A stretch of DNA of 64,000 bases from Solirubrobacter sp963792915. GTDB lineage: Bacteria; Actinomycetota; Thermoleophilia; Solirubrobacterales; Solirubrobacteraceae. This document shows positions 17,267 through 25,331 of the stretch, one piece after another; within the stretch, counting starts at the first letter, position 1; every line of letters starts with the position of its first letter. Location of the stretch: NCBI GenBank assembly GCA_963792915.1, contig CAWBYD010000002.1, positions 552,951-616,950 of the forward strand, written 5' to 3'. The position numbers were made by a program, and so were the translations under genes. The notes under the pieces were generated by a model. The model searched no databases and had not been told where the DNA came from. It saw only the letters and a list, made by a program, of their open reading frames with translations.

Positions 17267-18478
17267 TCATGAGGTGCGCAGGACGGTGGACGGGTCGAGG
17301 CGAGCCGCGCGCCGCGCCGCGAACAGCGCGCCGAGGCAGCCGGCCACGAGCGTCAGCAGCGCGAACAGCGCCACGGGGCCGGGCGTCGGCAGTGACGAGC
17401 TGGTCAGGTGCGCCTCGCCGGCGGTCGCGCCGAGCAGCTGGACCAACCCGAGGCTGAGCGGCAGGCACAGCACGACGCCGAGCGCCACGCCCGCCACGGT
17501 CGCGATCACGGCCTCGACCGCGAAGGCCACGATCGTGTCGCGGCGGCCGTACCCGACCGCGCGCAGCACGCCGATCTCGGTCCAGCGGCTGCGCACCGAG
17601 AGCGCGGTCTGCGTCGCCGCGGCGACCCCGATCACGATCAGCAGCAGCACCCCGAGCGCACTGCCCAGCACGCGCGCCAGCGTCAGCACGGTCGGCAGCT
17701 CCTCGTATTGCTGCTGGAGCGTCGTGGCGGCCAGCCCGAGGCCCTGGACGGCCGCGAGGATGTGCGGCACGGCGGCCTCGTCGGTGGCCACGATCGACGC
17801 CGAGTCGAAGCCGTCGCGGCCCCGGAAGCGCTTGACGCTGACGCCGCCCAAGCCGGCGGCGAGCGCCTCGTCGTCGCCCAGCGAGAGATAGGCGACGTCG
17901 CGCCCGTCGACCTGGTAGGACGGGTCGTAGGTGCCGACGACGCGCAGCTTGTAGGCCGCGCCCTCGCCCTCCCCGCTGCCGGTCGCGCGCTGGGTCTCGA
18001 ACTCCTGCACGGTGCCGATCAGCGGCGCCAGCTTCGAGCCCTGCGCGAAGTCGGGCAGCAGTACGTCTCCCTTGCGCAGCGCCGGGACCGGACCCTTCGG
18101 CGCGATCATGGGCGGGTGGCTCGTCTGGAGCGTCGTCGCGGTCAGCAGGACGCCGGGGATGTCGGCGGTCTTGATCCCGAGCGGGACCTCGGACGCGGGG
18201 TAGATGGCGCTGATGCCGCCCAACCCCTGGATGCGGCGCAGCGTGGCGTCCGTCAGGCGTCCGGCGGCGCCGCTGTTCTCGTCGTTCTCGACGGCCACGA
18301 TCCGCCCCGCGTTGTCCCGTTCGGCGGTCGTCCGCGCGGCCGAGTCGGCGCGCGACGCGATCCCGGTCGTGGCCGCGACGATGCCGACGCCGATCGCCAG
18401 CAGCACGATGATCGGCACGACGCGTCCCCGCCGCGCCCACGCCGCGCGGGCGCCGTAGGCGAGCGCCGGGCGCGTCAC
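17267..18478 (-). CDS. FtsX/MacB-type ABC permease
   Basis: A 403-residue permease: N-terminal TM (VVPIIVLLAIGVGIVAATTG), a large extracytoplasmic MacB-like domain (about residues 45-265), then three C-terminal TM segments (LLLIVIGVAAATQTAL; VIATVAGVALGVVLCLPL; VALFALLTLVAGCLGALFA) with the FtsX hallmark ALSVRSRWTEIGVLRAVGYG. GTG 18478 forms a GTGA overlap with the ATPase stop. Such systems drive extrusion of lipoproteins, peptides or drugs by a push mechanism. Confidence 0.9.
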   Translation of the reverse strand: MTRPALAYGARAAWARRGRVVPIIVLLAIGVGIVAATTGIASRADSAARTTAERDNAGRIVAVENDENSGAAGRLTDATLRRIQGLGGISAIYPASEVPLGIKTADIPGVLLTATTLQTSHPPMIAPKGPVPALRKGDVLLPDFAQGSKLAPLIGTVQEFETQRATGSGEGEGAAYKLRVVGTYDPSYQVDGRDVAYLSLGDDEALAAGLGGVSVKRFRGRDGFDSASIVATDEAAVPHILAAVQGLGLAATTLQQQYEELPTVLTLARVLGSALGVLLLIVIGVAAATQTALSVRSRWTEIGVLRAVGYGRRDTIVAFAVEAVIATVAGVALGVVLCLPLSLGLVQLLGATAGEAHLTSSSLPTPGPVALFALLTLVAGCLGALFAARRAARLDPSTVLRTS

Positions 18479-19143
18479 AGCGGCGCCTCCGCGACGAGCC
18501 GGCCGTATTCGAGCCGGAGCCGCCGGTCGCAGCGGTCGATCGCGCGCGGGTCGTGCGACGCGAGCACGACCGCGCCGCCGCCGTCGGCGTGCGCGCGCAG
18601 GACATTCAGCGCCGCCTCGGCGTTCTCGTCGTCGAGGCTCGCGGTGGGCTCGTCGGCGAGCACCAGCGTCGGCCGCGGCGCCAGCGCGCGGGCCACCGCG
18701 ACGCGCTGCTGCTGGCCGCCCGAGAGCTCGGACGGCAGCCGCCGCGCCAGCTCGGCGATCCCGAGCGCGGCCAGCAGCTCGGCGACCCGCGCCGAGCCGA
18801 CCGCGGGCCGGAACAGGCGCACGTTCTCGGCGACCGGCAGGTGCGCGATCGCGCGCGGCTCCTGATAGATGAAGCCGATGTCGCGCCGGCGCGCCGCGTC
18901 GCGCTCGCGCTCGGACGCCGCGCCGGAGTCCAGCCCGCAGACCTCGATGCGCCCGCCGGACGGGGTCAGCAGCAGGCCCAGCAGGTGCAGCAGCGTCGTC
19001 TTGCCGCTGCCGCTCGGGCCGAGCACCGCCAGCATCTCGCCGCGCTCGACGGCGAGCGTCGTCGGGTGCAGCGCGACGACCGACTCGACCGCCGTGCGGT
19101 AGGTCCGCGTGGCGTCGGTCAGGGTCGCGACCGCGTCGCTCAT
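18475..19143 (-). CDS. LolD/MacB-type ABC ATPase
   Basis: A 222-residue nucleotide-binding protein: Walker A GPSGSGKTTLLHLL, Q-loop FIYQEPR, signature ELSGGQQQRVAVARAL, Walker B LVLADEPTASLDDEN, H-loop ASHDPRA. ATG 19143 overlaps the stop of the 527-residue gene before it (ATGA). It energises the FtsX-type permease encoded next. Confidence 0.94.
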   Translation of the reverse strand: MSDAVATLTDATRTYRTAVESVVALHPTTLAVERGEMLAVLGPSGSGKTTLLHLLGLLLTPSGGRIEVCGLDSGAASERERDAARRRDIGFIYQEPRAIAHLPVAENVRLFRPAVGSARVAELLAALGIAELARRLPSELSGGQQQRVAVARALAPRPTLVLADEPTASLDDENAEAALNVLRAHADGGGAVVLASHDPRAIDRCDRRLRLEYGRLVAEAPL

Positions 19144-20723
19144 TGCGCGAGCACCCCCGCCGCGAGGCGGCCGGCCGTGGGCAAGGTCTTCCGCAGCTCG
19201 ACGAGGAACAGCGTGCTCTCGAGGTCGCAGACATCGCCGTCGGCCACCAGGTGCGGATACCCGGGGCAGCCGACCTTCGTGTAGCGCTTGACCAGCGCGT
19301 CGGCGGCGGCGCGCCGCCCGAGCTCGTCCAGCCCGGCCGCGGCCTGCAGCGCCCAGCGCGTCGAGCGGTATTTCGTGTTCGGCGCGACCGCCAGGAACTG
19401 GCGCTCCAGCGAGGCTCCGAGCCGCGCCTGCGCGCCGACCTCGCGCGCCTGGTGCAGCAGCGCGCCGACGGTGCCGATCTCGGCGTCGTCGCTGAGCTTC
19501 CAGGGGCGCACGGTCACGGTCGCCGGCGCGTTCCCGAGGTCGGCCGCCACGCGCGAGCGCACGTTCCAGACCTGCGCGTCGCGGACGTTGCGGACCGTCG
19601 GCGGCGGCACCGGCACCGGCATCATCCCCGCGCCCTCGTAGGAGAGGCCGGCGAGCTTCGCCGAGGCCATCAGCATCCCGTAGCTGTCCGGATCGTCGCG
19701 CCATTCCGGCGAGAGCAGGATCTGGCTGAGCTTGACCGTGCGCGCCTCCGGGAGCGCGCCCTCGCCCGCCGCCCTGCGCAGGTGCGCGACCAGCCAGACG
19801 GCCTTGGGGACGACCGAGTAGACGAGCTGCTCTCCGATCGCCCCGCGGCTGCCGAGCGAGCGGCGCAGGCTCGGCACCAGCGGCGCGAGCCCGCCGGTCG
19901 GGAGGCCGGCGGCCTGCAGCGAGCGGATCGCCAGGAAGGTCGTGCCGGGCGCGTTCGCGGCGCGGGCGCCGTCGACGAGCGCGCGCCGCACCGGCGCGGG
20001 CGGCGTCCGGCGCAGCGCGACGGCCGAGCCGGCGATCGCGGAGGCCTCGTCGACCCGGTCGGCCGGGTCACCGCCGGCCGGCAGCCGCTGCGCGGCCACA
20101 CGCCTGACCGCCGCGTCCGGTGCGCGGCCGAGCAGCGCGAACAGCTCGGCGCGCCCGCGCTCGGTGTCAGGGTCCGTCGAGGCGGCCGTCGCGCGCAGCG
20201 CCGCGACGATCTCGGAGTGATCGGCGACCTTCGGGTCCAGCTCGCCCATCAGCACGAACCGCTGCAGCCGCAGCTCGACGTCGCTGGTAGCGGCCGCGCT
20301 CGCCCACAGGCGGCGCCGCTCGGCGTCCGTGAGCCGCGCGACCGGCACGCCGGCGCCGGCGAGCAGCGATCCGTACCACGCCTGCTCGACCTCGTCGTCC
20401 CCGGGCCGCGTGTTCAGCCGCGCGAGCGTCGCGTCCGACGGGCGCGACGCCGGCCTGCCGCCGAGCGCGGCCAGCGAGCCATAGGCAAGGGCGGTCTGGT
20501 CGAGCGAGAAGCCGGCCTGGGCCTTGATCTGCGGCGCCGTGTAGAGGCCGTCCGACGAGCCCAGGCGCTCGAGGTCGGCGTCGATCGCGCGCGGGTGCTC
20601 GCGCGTCAGCAGGTGGGCGGCGACCGCCGCCGCTGCGAGCGCGGCGACGGCGAGGACGGCGATCAGCGCGAGCCGGCGTCCCGGCAGTGCCCGGGGCAGA
20701 GGACCGGCGGCCGGTGCGGCCAA
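19140..20723 (-). CDS. Membrane-anchored protein of unknown function
   Basis: A 527-residue protein from TTG 20723 (no ATG fits). One N-terminal membrane segment (RLALIAVLAVAALAAAAVAA) leads to a large Ala/Leu/Arg-rich helical exterior with repeat-like helices (LPTGGLAPLVPSLRRSLG, RWALQAAAGLDELGRRA), reminiscent of alpha-alpha repeat proteins. Two Cys near the end (VGCPGYPHL, DVCDLES) may form a disulfide. It is coupled to the ABC ATPase by ATGA and follows a small secreted protein by one base, so it probably works with the transporter. No family recognised. Confidence 0.7.
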   Translation of the reverse strand: MAAPAAGPLPRALPGRRLALIAVLAVAALAAAAVAAHLLTREHPRAIDADLERLGSSDGLYTAPQIKAQAGFSLDQTALAYGSLAALGGRPASRPSDATLARLNTRPGDDEVEQAWYGSLLAGAGVPVARLTDAERRRLWASAAATSDVELRLQRFVLMGELDPKVADHSEIVAALRATAASTDPDTERGRAELFALLGRAPDAAVRRVAAQRLPAGGDPADRVDEASAIAGSAVALRRTPPAPVRRALVDGARAANAPGTTFLAIRSLQAAGLPTGGLAPLVPSLRRSLGSRGAIGEQLVYSVVPKAVWLVAHLRRAAGEGALPEARTVKLSQILLSPEWRDDPDSYGMLMASAKLAGLSYEGAGMMPVPVPPPTVRNVRDAQVWNVRSRVAADLGNAPATVTVRPWKLSDDAEIGTVGALLHQAREVGAQARLGASLERQFLAVAPNTKYRSTRWALQAAAGLDELGRRAAADALVKRYTKVGCPGYPHLVADGDVCDLESTLFLVELRKTLPTAGRLAAGVLAQ

Positions 20724-20724
20724 G

Positions 20725-21222
20725 CTAGGCGGCGCCCGCCGTGGCCGTGACGGGTCCCGGCTTGCCGAACAGCTTGTGGAACGCGTATGCCGAGGACTTC
20801 GTCGAGATCCAGAGCGTGGTGTGCGAGGGGGAGACCTTGCCCTTGCTCCAGGAGATCCACGACTTCGTGTTGCGCCAGCGCGTCTTGATCATCGTCTTGG
20901 ACTTGAACGTGACCTCGACGTTGGTGCTCTTGCCGAGCGTGATCTTCACCGACGGGCCGTGGCCCTGGATGATCGCGTTGTTCTGGATCCAGGTCGCCCG
21001 CTTCGGGTTGCTCCCGAGCAGCTTCGCCGACGTCTGCCAGCTGCAGTGGCTCCAGTACACGCCGCAGTGGAACGCGTCGGCCTCCAGCTTGTCGCCGCCG
21101 TTGAGGTTGAGCTGGCTGCTCGCCGATGTCGCATTCACGACCGCCGGGGCTGCCAGCGCGACGCTCCCTGCGCCGAGTCCGACCGCCAGCCACTTCCTTG
21201 AGGATGCCCGTATGCCCGCCAT
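20725..21222 (-). CDS. Small secreted protein
   Basis: A 165-residue protein with a signal peptide (WLAVGLGAGSVALAAPAVVNA). The mature part holds two near Cys (FHCGVYWSHCSW), many Trp/Lys/Ser residues and a beta-rich pattern (VKITLGKSTNVEVTFKSKTM). No family recognised. It is the first gene of the operon with the membrane-anchored protein and the MacB-like transporter, so it may be the exported client. The start ATG 21222 is preferred; an ATG at 21258 adds MCKPRIWGSVAP. Confidence 0.7.
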   Translation of the reverse strand: MAGIRASSRKWLAVGLGAGSVALAAPAVVNATSASSQLNLNGGDKLEADAFHCGVYWSHCSWQTSAKLLGSNPKRATWIQNNAIIQGHGPSVKITLGKSTNVEVTFKSKTMIKTRWRNTKSWISWSKGKVSPSHTTLWISTKSSAYAFHKLFGKPGPVTATAGAA

Positions 21223-21310
21223 GGGCGCGACACTACCCCAGATTCGGGGTTTACACACCGCTCAGGTCAAATCGCGTTCGCCTGGCGCCTTGGCGGGTAC
21301 CCTCGCCGCC

Positions 21311-21637
21311 ATGTCATTGCGCTCGATGCCCGCCGCCGCGCTCGTCGCGCTCGCTCTCGCCGCCTGTGGCGGCCCGGGCGGCAGCGGCTACGGCTGCAGC
21401 GGCAACACCTGCACCGCGACCTTCGACGGCACCGGCAGCCAGGACCTCAGCTCCCAACTCGGCGACGGCGCCAAGCTGGACCTGCGCGACATCAACGGCG
21501 ACACCGCCAACATGCGCGCCAACGGGACCGAGCACAACTTCAAGGTGGGAGAGACGCAGTCCTTCGGCGATCTCCACGTGACGCTGCAGCAGATCGACGG
21601 CAACAGCGCCACGTTCAAGGTCGTCAAGTCGGGCTGA
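21311..21637 (+). CDS. Small lipoprotein
   Basis: A 108-residue lipoprotein: signal ALVALALAACGG (lipobox LAAC) then a Gly/Asn/Thr-rich beta domain (TATFDGTGSQDLSSQLGDGA, VGETQSFGDLHVTLQQIDG). Two further Cys (YGCSGNTC) may pair. Start ATG 21311. The next gene begins at GTG 21639, one base after the stop. Function unknown. Confidence 0.75.
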   Translation: MSLRSMPAAALVALALAACGGPGGSGYGCSGNTCTATFDGTGSQDLSSQLGDGAKLDLRDINGDTANMRANGTEHNFKVGETQSFGDLHVTLQQIDGNSATFKVVKSG

Positions 21638-21638
21638 G

Positions 21639-23000
21639 GTGGGGGAGGACCCGCGCCTGGCCGCGGCCGCGGACGCGCTCGCGGCCGCCTACCTGCGTGA
21701 GATCGAGCTCCCCGCGCCGGTCTTCGGGATCCTGTTCGCGGTCTACGACCAGGGCGACTATCCGTACGACTTCGTCCAGCCGCCGGTCGCGATACCGCTC
21801 GGCAAGCTCGCGTGGTGCGCCGAGCACGACCGCCTCGACGAGCTCTGGATGCCGTATGACCCGCCCGAGTTCGCGGGCGAGGAGCTGCGTCACCCGCCCA
21901 TGGAAGGTGAGCTGCTGGCGGTCTGCGAGGCGCTGCTGGAGGACGATCCCGAGCCGCTCGGGGCGCTCTTCGTCGCCCTCGCGGCGCGGCTGCACGCGGC
22001 GCTCGGGGTGCTCGTCATCCACGACCTCGAGGACCACCGCTCGATCCGCGAGCAGCTCGAACTCCAGCTCGCGCCGGACGTGCTCGCCGAGTGGCGGGCG
22101 AACGACTGGCTCGAACGCGACCGCTCCGGCGACCGCGCGCTCGCGGAGCTCGACGTCGTGCTGCACGCGCGCACGGGCCCCGATCGCGTCGCCGGCGTCT
22201 TCCGGCGCCACGGCAAGCTGTGCTTCACCTCGGCACTCGGCCGCGACGAGCACGGCCGCGAGCTGACGAAGGCGATCGTCCCGGCGGCGGGCAGCGACCC
22301 GGTGGTCCTGGCCGGACTGCTGCCCGCGGGCGCGGTCAGCGTCGCGGTGCAGGATCTCTTCGACGTCTGGCACGACGCGCTGATCGCCGACGGCGCCTGG
22401 CTGTGCGTCCTCCCGCACGGCGACCTCGGGCCGCCGCCGCCGGTGCGCTTTCGCGACGGCGCCGGGGCGGAGATCGAGCTCGCGGCCGAGCCCCGGCAGC
22501 AGTGGATGAGCGTCGGCCTGGAGGCGCTCCCCGGCTCGTTCGACCGCGAGGCATTCGAGCGCGACGAGGCCGAGGAGCGGCGCTCGGTGCTCGCCCGCGC
22601 CCCGTTCAAGCCGCTGTGGCCGCCCGACGCCGGTGAGCCGGAGCTGAGCGGCTGGGGCTGGACCGGCGAGGCCGGCCCGGTGGACGACCTCACGCTCACC
22701 GGCGGCGACCTGAGCGTCCGCGTCTGCCACGGCGTCGGGGTGGACTTCGCGAACGTCGCGGTCCGCCAGGAGCTCGAGCGCACGCTCGAAAACACGCGCG
22801 AGGCGGCCCGCGCCGTCGTCGAGGCCGAGCCGCTGGAGGTCCCCGGGCAGGTCGGCACGCGCAAGGCGGGCTTCACCGCGCTCGCCGCACGGGGTCGCTG
22901 GGTCGCGGTCTGGAACGGCCCGGGCTTCGACGTCGTGGTCAGCGGGGCGGGCGAGCCGCCGGCACGGATCGAGCTGCGCGAAGTGACGTCCGGCACCTGA
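21639..23000 (+). CDS. Hypothetical protein, about 450 residues
   Basis: A 453-residue protein from GTG 21639. No signal peptide or membrane segments. Acidic and Trp-rich: SGWGWTGEAGPVDDL near residue 345 and a Glu-rich helix ERTLENTREAARAVVEAEPL near residue 385. I recognise no family. Codon pattern matches the neighbours and the frame is uninterrupted, so it is a real gene. It follows a lipoprotein with one base between. Confidence 0.75.
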   Translation: MGEDPRLAAAADALAAAYLREIELPAPVFGILFAVYDQGDYPYDFVQPPVAIPLGKLAWCAEHDRLDELWMPYDPPEFAGEELRHPPMEGELLAVCEALLEDDPEPLGALFVALAARLHAALGVLVIHDLEDHRSIREQLELQLAPDVLAEWRANDWLERDRSGDRALAELDVVLHARTGPDRVAGVFRRHGKLCFTSALGRDEHGRELTKAIVPAAGSDPVVLAGLLPAGAVSVAVQDLFDVWHDALIADGAWLCVLPHGDLGPPPPVRFRDGAGAEIELAAEPRQQWMSVGLEALPGSFDREAFERDEAEERRSVLARAPFKPLWPPDAGEPELSGWGWTGEAGPVDDLTLTGGDLSVRVCHGVGVDFANVAVRQELERTLENTREAARAVVEAEPLEVPGQVGTRKAGFTALAARGRWVAVWNGPGFDVVVSGAGEPPARIELREVTSGT

Positions 23001-23036
23001 CGCGGGCGCGGCCCGGCCGGTCGGCGTCTGCTAAAG

Positions 23037-23054
23037 ATACCGACCGGTTGGAAT
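23037..23054. promoter_or_regulatory. Imperfect palindrome upstream of the ketone operon
   Basis: ATACCGACC followed directly by GGTTGGAAT: 7 of 9 positions are symmetric (AT.CC.ACC / GGT.GG.AT). It sits 26 bp before the first gene of the operon, which itself encodes a TetR regulator (27278). TetR proteins of acyl/ketone catabolism often use such dyads, so this is a plausible operator; inference only. Confidence 0.4.
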
Positions 23055-23080
23055 GTAGCTGGACCGAGAGGAGAGCGTCC

Positions 23081-23302
23081 ATGCAGGTGTACCCCCGGCC
23101 GACCGAGCGGCATGTCGACGTCCCGCGCCAGGACGTGGAAGGCGAGTGCCCCGAATGCGGGGCGGAGCGGTTGCAGGCCTACCCGGTGCTCTCCGAAGGC
23201 GGCTGGTGGGACGTCGTCAAGTGCCAGGCCTGCCTGTGCTCGGTCCAGCGTGAGCCTGGCCCGCTGCTGGGCGGCATCCAACTCCTGATCGACGCCGTCT
23301 GA
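23081..23302 (+). CDS. Small zinc-ribbon protein (carboxylase accessory?)
   Basis: A 73-residue protein with two CxxC knuckles (CPECGAERLQAY and KCQACLCS) that should bind one zinc. Start ATG 23081 has GAGGAGAG upstream; an ATG at 23048 would add 11 residues. It overlaps the HyuA-like gene as TGATG. Small zinc-binding subunits occur in the acetone/acetophenone carboxylase group, so it may be the small subunit of an enzyme with the next two proteins; that is inferred from position. Confidence 0.65.
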   Translation: MQVYPRPTERHVDVPRQDVEGECPECGAERLQAYPVLSEGGWWDVVKCQACLCSVQREPGPLLGGIQLLIDAV

Positions 23303-25329
23303 TGCTGGGCGTCGACGTCGGCGGCACGTTCACGGACGTGGTCGCGGTCCGCGACGGGCGGATCCTCACCACCAAGGTCCCCACCCAGCGCGTCAATACG
23401 GAGAAGTCGGTGCTCGAGGGCGCCGAGCGGGTCGGCGTCGTCGACTCGCCGGTCTTCAACCACGCGAGCACCGTCGGCCTGAACGCGATCATCACGCGCC
23501 GGCTGCCGAAGATCGGGTTCCTGACCACCGAGGGCCATCGCGACATCCTCGACGTGGGCCGCACCTGGCGGCCGCTCGAGGCGCTGACCGACCCGGGCTG
23601 GCGGCGCCCGTTCGGCGACGCGGCACGGCCGCTCGTCCCGCGCTACCTGCGCCGCGGCGTCAAGGAGCGCCTGCTCGCGTCGGGCGACGTCCTGATCGGC
23701 CTCGACGAGGACCAGGCCCGCAGCCAGCTGGAGGTGCTCGCGCGCTGCCACGTCGAAGGCGTCGCGATCTGCCTGATCAACGCCTACGTCAACGACGAGC
23801 ACGAGCAGCGCCTGCGCGAGCTCGTCCACGAGGTGCTCGGCGACGACGTCGCCTGCTCGATCTCGGCCGAGGTCTCGCCGCTGGCCAAGGAGTACCCGCG
23901 CGCATCGACGACCGTCGTCGACGTGTTCATGAAGCTGATCTACACGAAGTACTCCGACCGGCTCGACGCCGGGCTCAAGGAGCTCGGCTTCCCCGGCCAG
24001 CTCAACTTCGCCGACTGCGCCGCCCAGCTCGTCGCGCGCGACCACGCGATGGCCGCGCCGTTCCGCGTCGTCTTCTCCGGCCCCGCCGCGGGCACCGTCT
24101 CCGCCGCGCATTTCGGCGAGCGGATCGGGGAGGCGAACCTGATCTGCGCCGACGTCGGCGGCACGTCGTGCGACATCAGCATCGTCAGCGACGGCGCGCC
24201 GACGGTCAACACGACGTTCGAGCTCGAGCACGACCTCGTCGTGAACGCGCTCTCCACCGAGATCTCGAGCCTCGGCGCGGGCGGCGGCTCGATCGTCTCG
24301 ATCAACCGCGCGGGGGAGATCCAGGTCGGCCCCGGCAGCGCGGGCGCCGATCCCGGCCCGGCCGCCTACGGCAAGGGCGGCAGCGAGCCCACGATGACCG
24401 ACGCGTTCCTGGAGATCGGCATCCTCGACCCCGGGCGCTTCGCCGGCGGCTCGCTCAGCCTCGACCCGGCGCTGGCGCGCGAGGCGTTCGAGCGCCTGGA
24501 CACCACGCTGGACTTCGGCGAGCGCGTCGCCTACGCGTACCGCATGGGGCTCAACAACGTCGCCGAGGGGATCGTCGACATCTCGATCGGCCACGGCGTG
24601 GACCCGCGCGACTACTCGCTGCTGGCGTTCGGCGCGGCCGGGCCGATGATGTTGCCGGCGCTGCTCTCCGAGACCCGCGTGCGCAGCGTGATCGTCCCGC
24701 CGCATCCGGGCCTGTTCTCGGCGCTCGGGCTGCTCAGCTCGGACCTCGTGTACGCCGACTCGCGCAGCTCCTACCAGGTGCTCGGGCCGGACACCGCGGG
24801 CGCCGTCGACGAGCTCTTCCAGCAGATGGAGCAGGGACTGCGCGACGAGCTCGGCGAGGGCGTGCAGGGCGTGGACTTCCAGCGCTCGATGGACGCCCGG
24901 CTCGTCGGCCAGACGTGGGAGACGCCGTTCATCGAGGTCCCGGGCGGGACGATCGACGACGCGGCGATCGAGGCGATGATCGAGGCGTTCCATGTCGCCT
25001 ACCGCCAGCGCACCGGTAACCGCTTCGACGCGCTGCCGGTCCAGGGCGTCACCTACCGCGTGCAGGCGCGCGTGCCGATCGACAAGGTCGCGTACCCGCC
25101 GATCGACCGCCGCAACGGCGGCCGGCCCGACCCCGGGCGCGAGATCACGCTCCGCCACATCTACGGCGAGACGGTGACGGCACGCGAGTACGACCGCGCC
25201 GGGCTGCAGTCCGGCGACCGCATCGAGGGCCCCGCGATCATCCGCGAGGAGCTCTCCACGACCCAGGTGTGCCCCGGCCAGGTGGCCACCATCGGCACCT
25301 ACGGCGAGATCGTGATCGAGAGGGCCTGA
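23302..25329 (+). CDS. Hydantoinase A / ketone carboxylase beta-type subunit
   Basis: A 675-residue HyuA-family protein. The ATP-binding fold begins at once (LGVDVGGTFTDVVAV), then STVGLNAIITRR, the middle HyuA domain (SPLAKEYPRASTTVVDVFMK, DVGGTSCDISIV, then ADPGPAAYGKGGSEPTMTDA) and a C-terminal domain. The family includes 5-oxoprolinase, N-methylhydantoinase and the ATP-dependent acetone and acetophenone carboxylases. The context (HyuB, zinc ribbon, BVMO, acyl-CoA synthetase) favours a ketone carboxylase; sequence alone cannot separate these. Confidence 0.88.
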   Translation: MLGVDVGGTFTDVVAVRDGRILTTKVPTQRVNTEKSVLEGAERVGVVDSPVFNHASTVGLNAIITRRLPKIGFLTTEGHRDILDVGRTWRPLEALTDPGWRRPFGDAARPLVPRYLRRGVKERLLASGDVLIGLDEDQARSQLEVLARCHVEGVAICLINAYVNDEHEQRLRELVHEVLGDDVACSISAEVSPLAKEYPRASTTVVDVFMKLIYTKYSDRLDAGLKELGFPGQLNFADCAAQLVARDHAMAAPFRVVFSGPAAGTVSAAHFGERIGEANLICADVGGTSCDISIVSDGAPTVNTTFELEHDLVVNALSTEISSLGAGGGSIVSINRAGEIQVGPGSAGADPGPAAYGKGGSEPTMTDAFLEIGILDPGRFAGGSLSLDPALAREAFERLDTTLDFGERVAYAYRMGLNNVAEGIVDISIGHGVDPRDYSLLAFGAAGPMMLPALLSETRVRSVIVPPHPGLFSALGLLSSDLVYADSRSSYQVLGPDTAGAVDELFQQMEQGLRDELGEGVQGVDFQRSMDARLVGQTWETPFIEVPGGTIDDAAIEAMIEAFHVAYRQRTGNRFDALPVQGVTYRVQARVPIDKVAYPPIDRRNGGRPDPGREITLRHIYGETVTAREYDRAGLQSGDRIEGPAIIREELSTTQVCPGQVATIGTYGEIVIERA

Positions 25330-25331
25330 AC

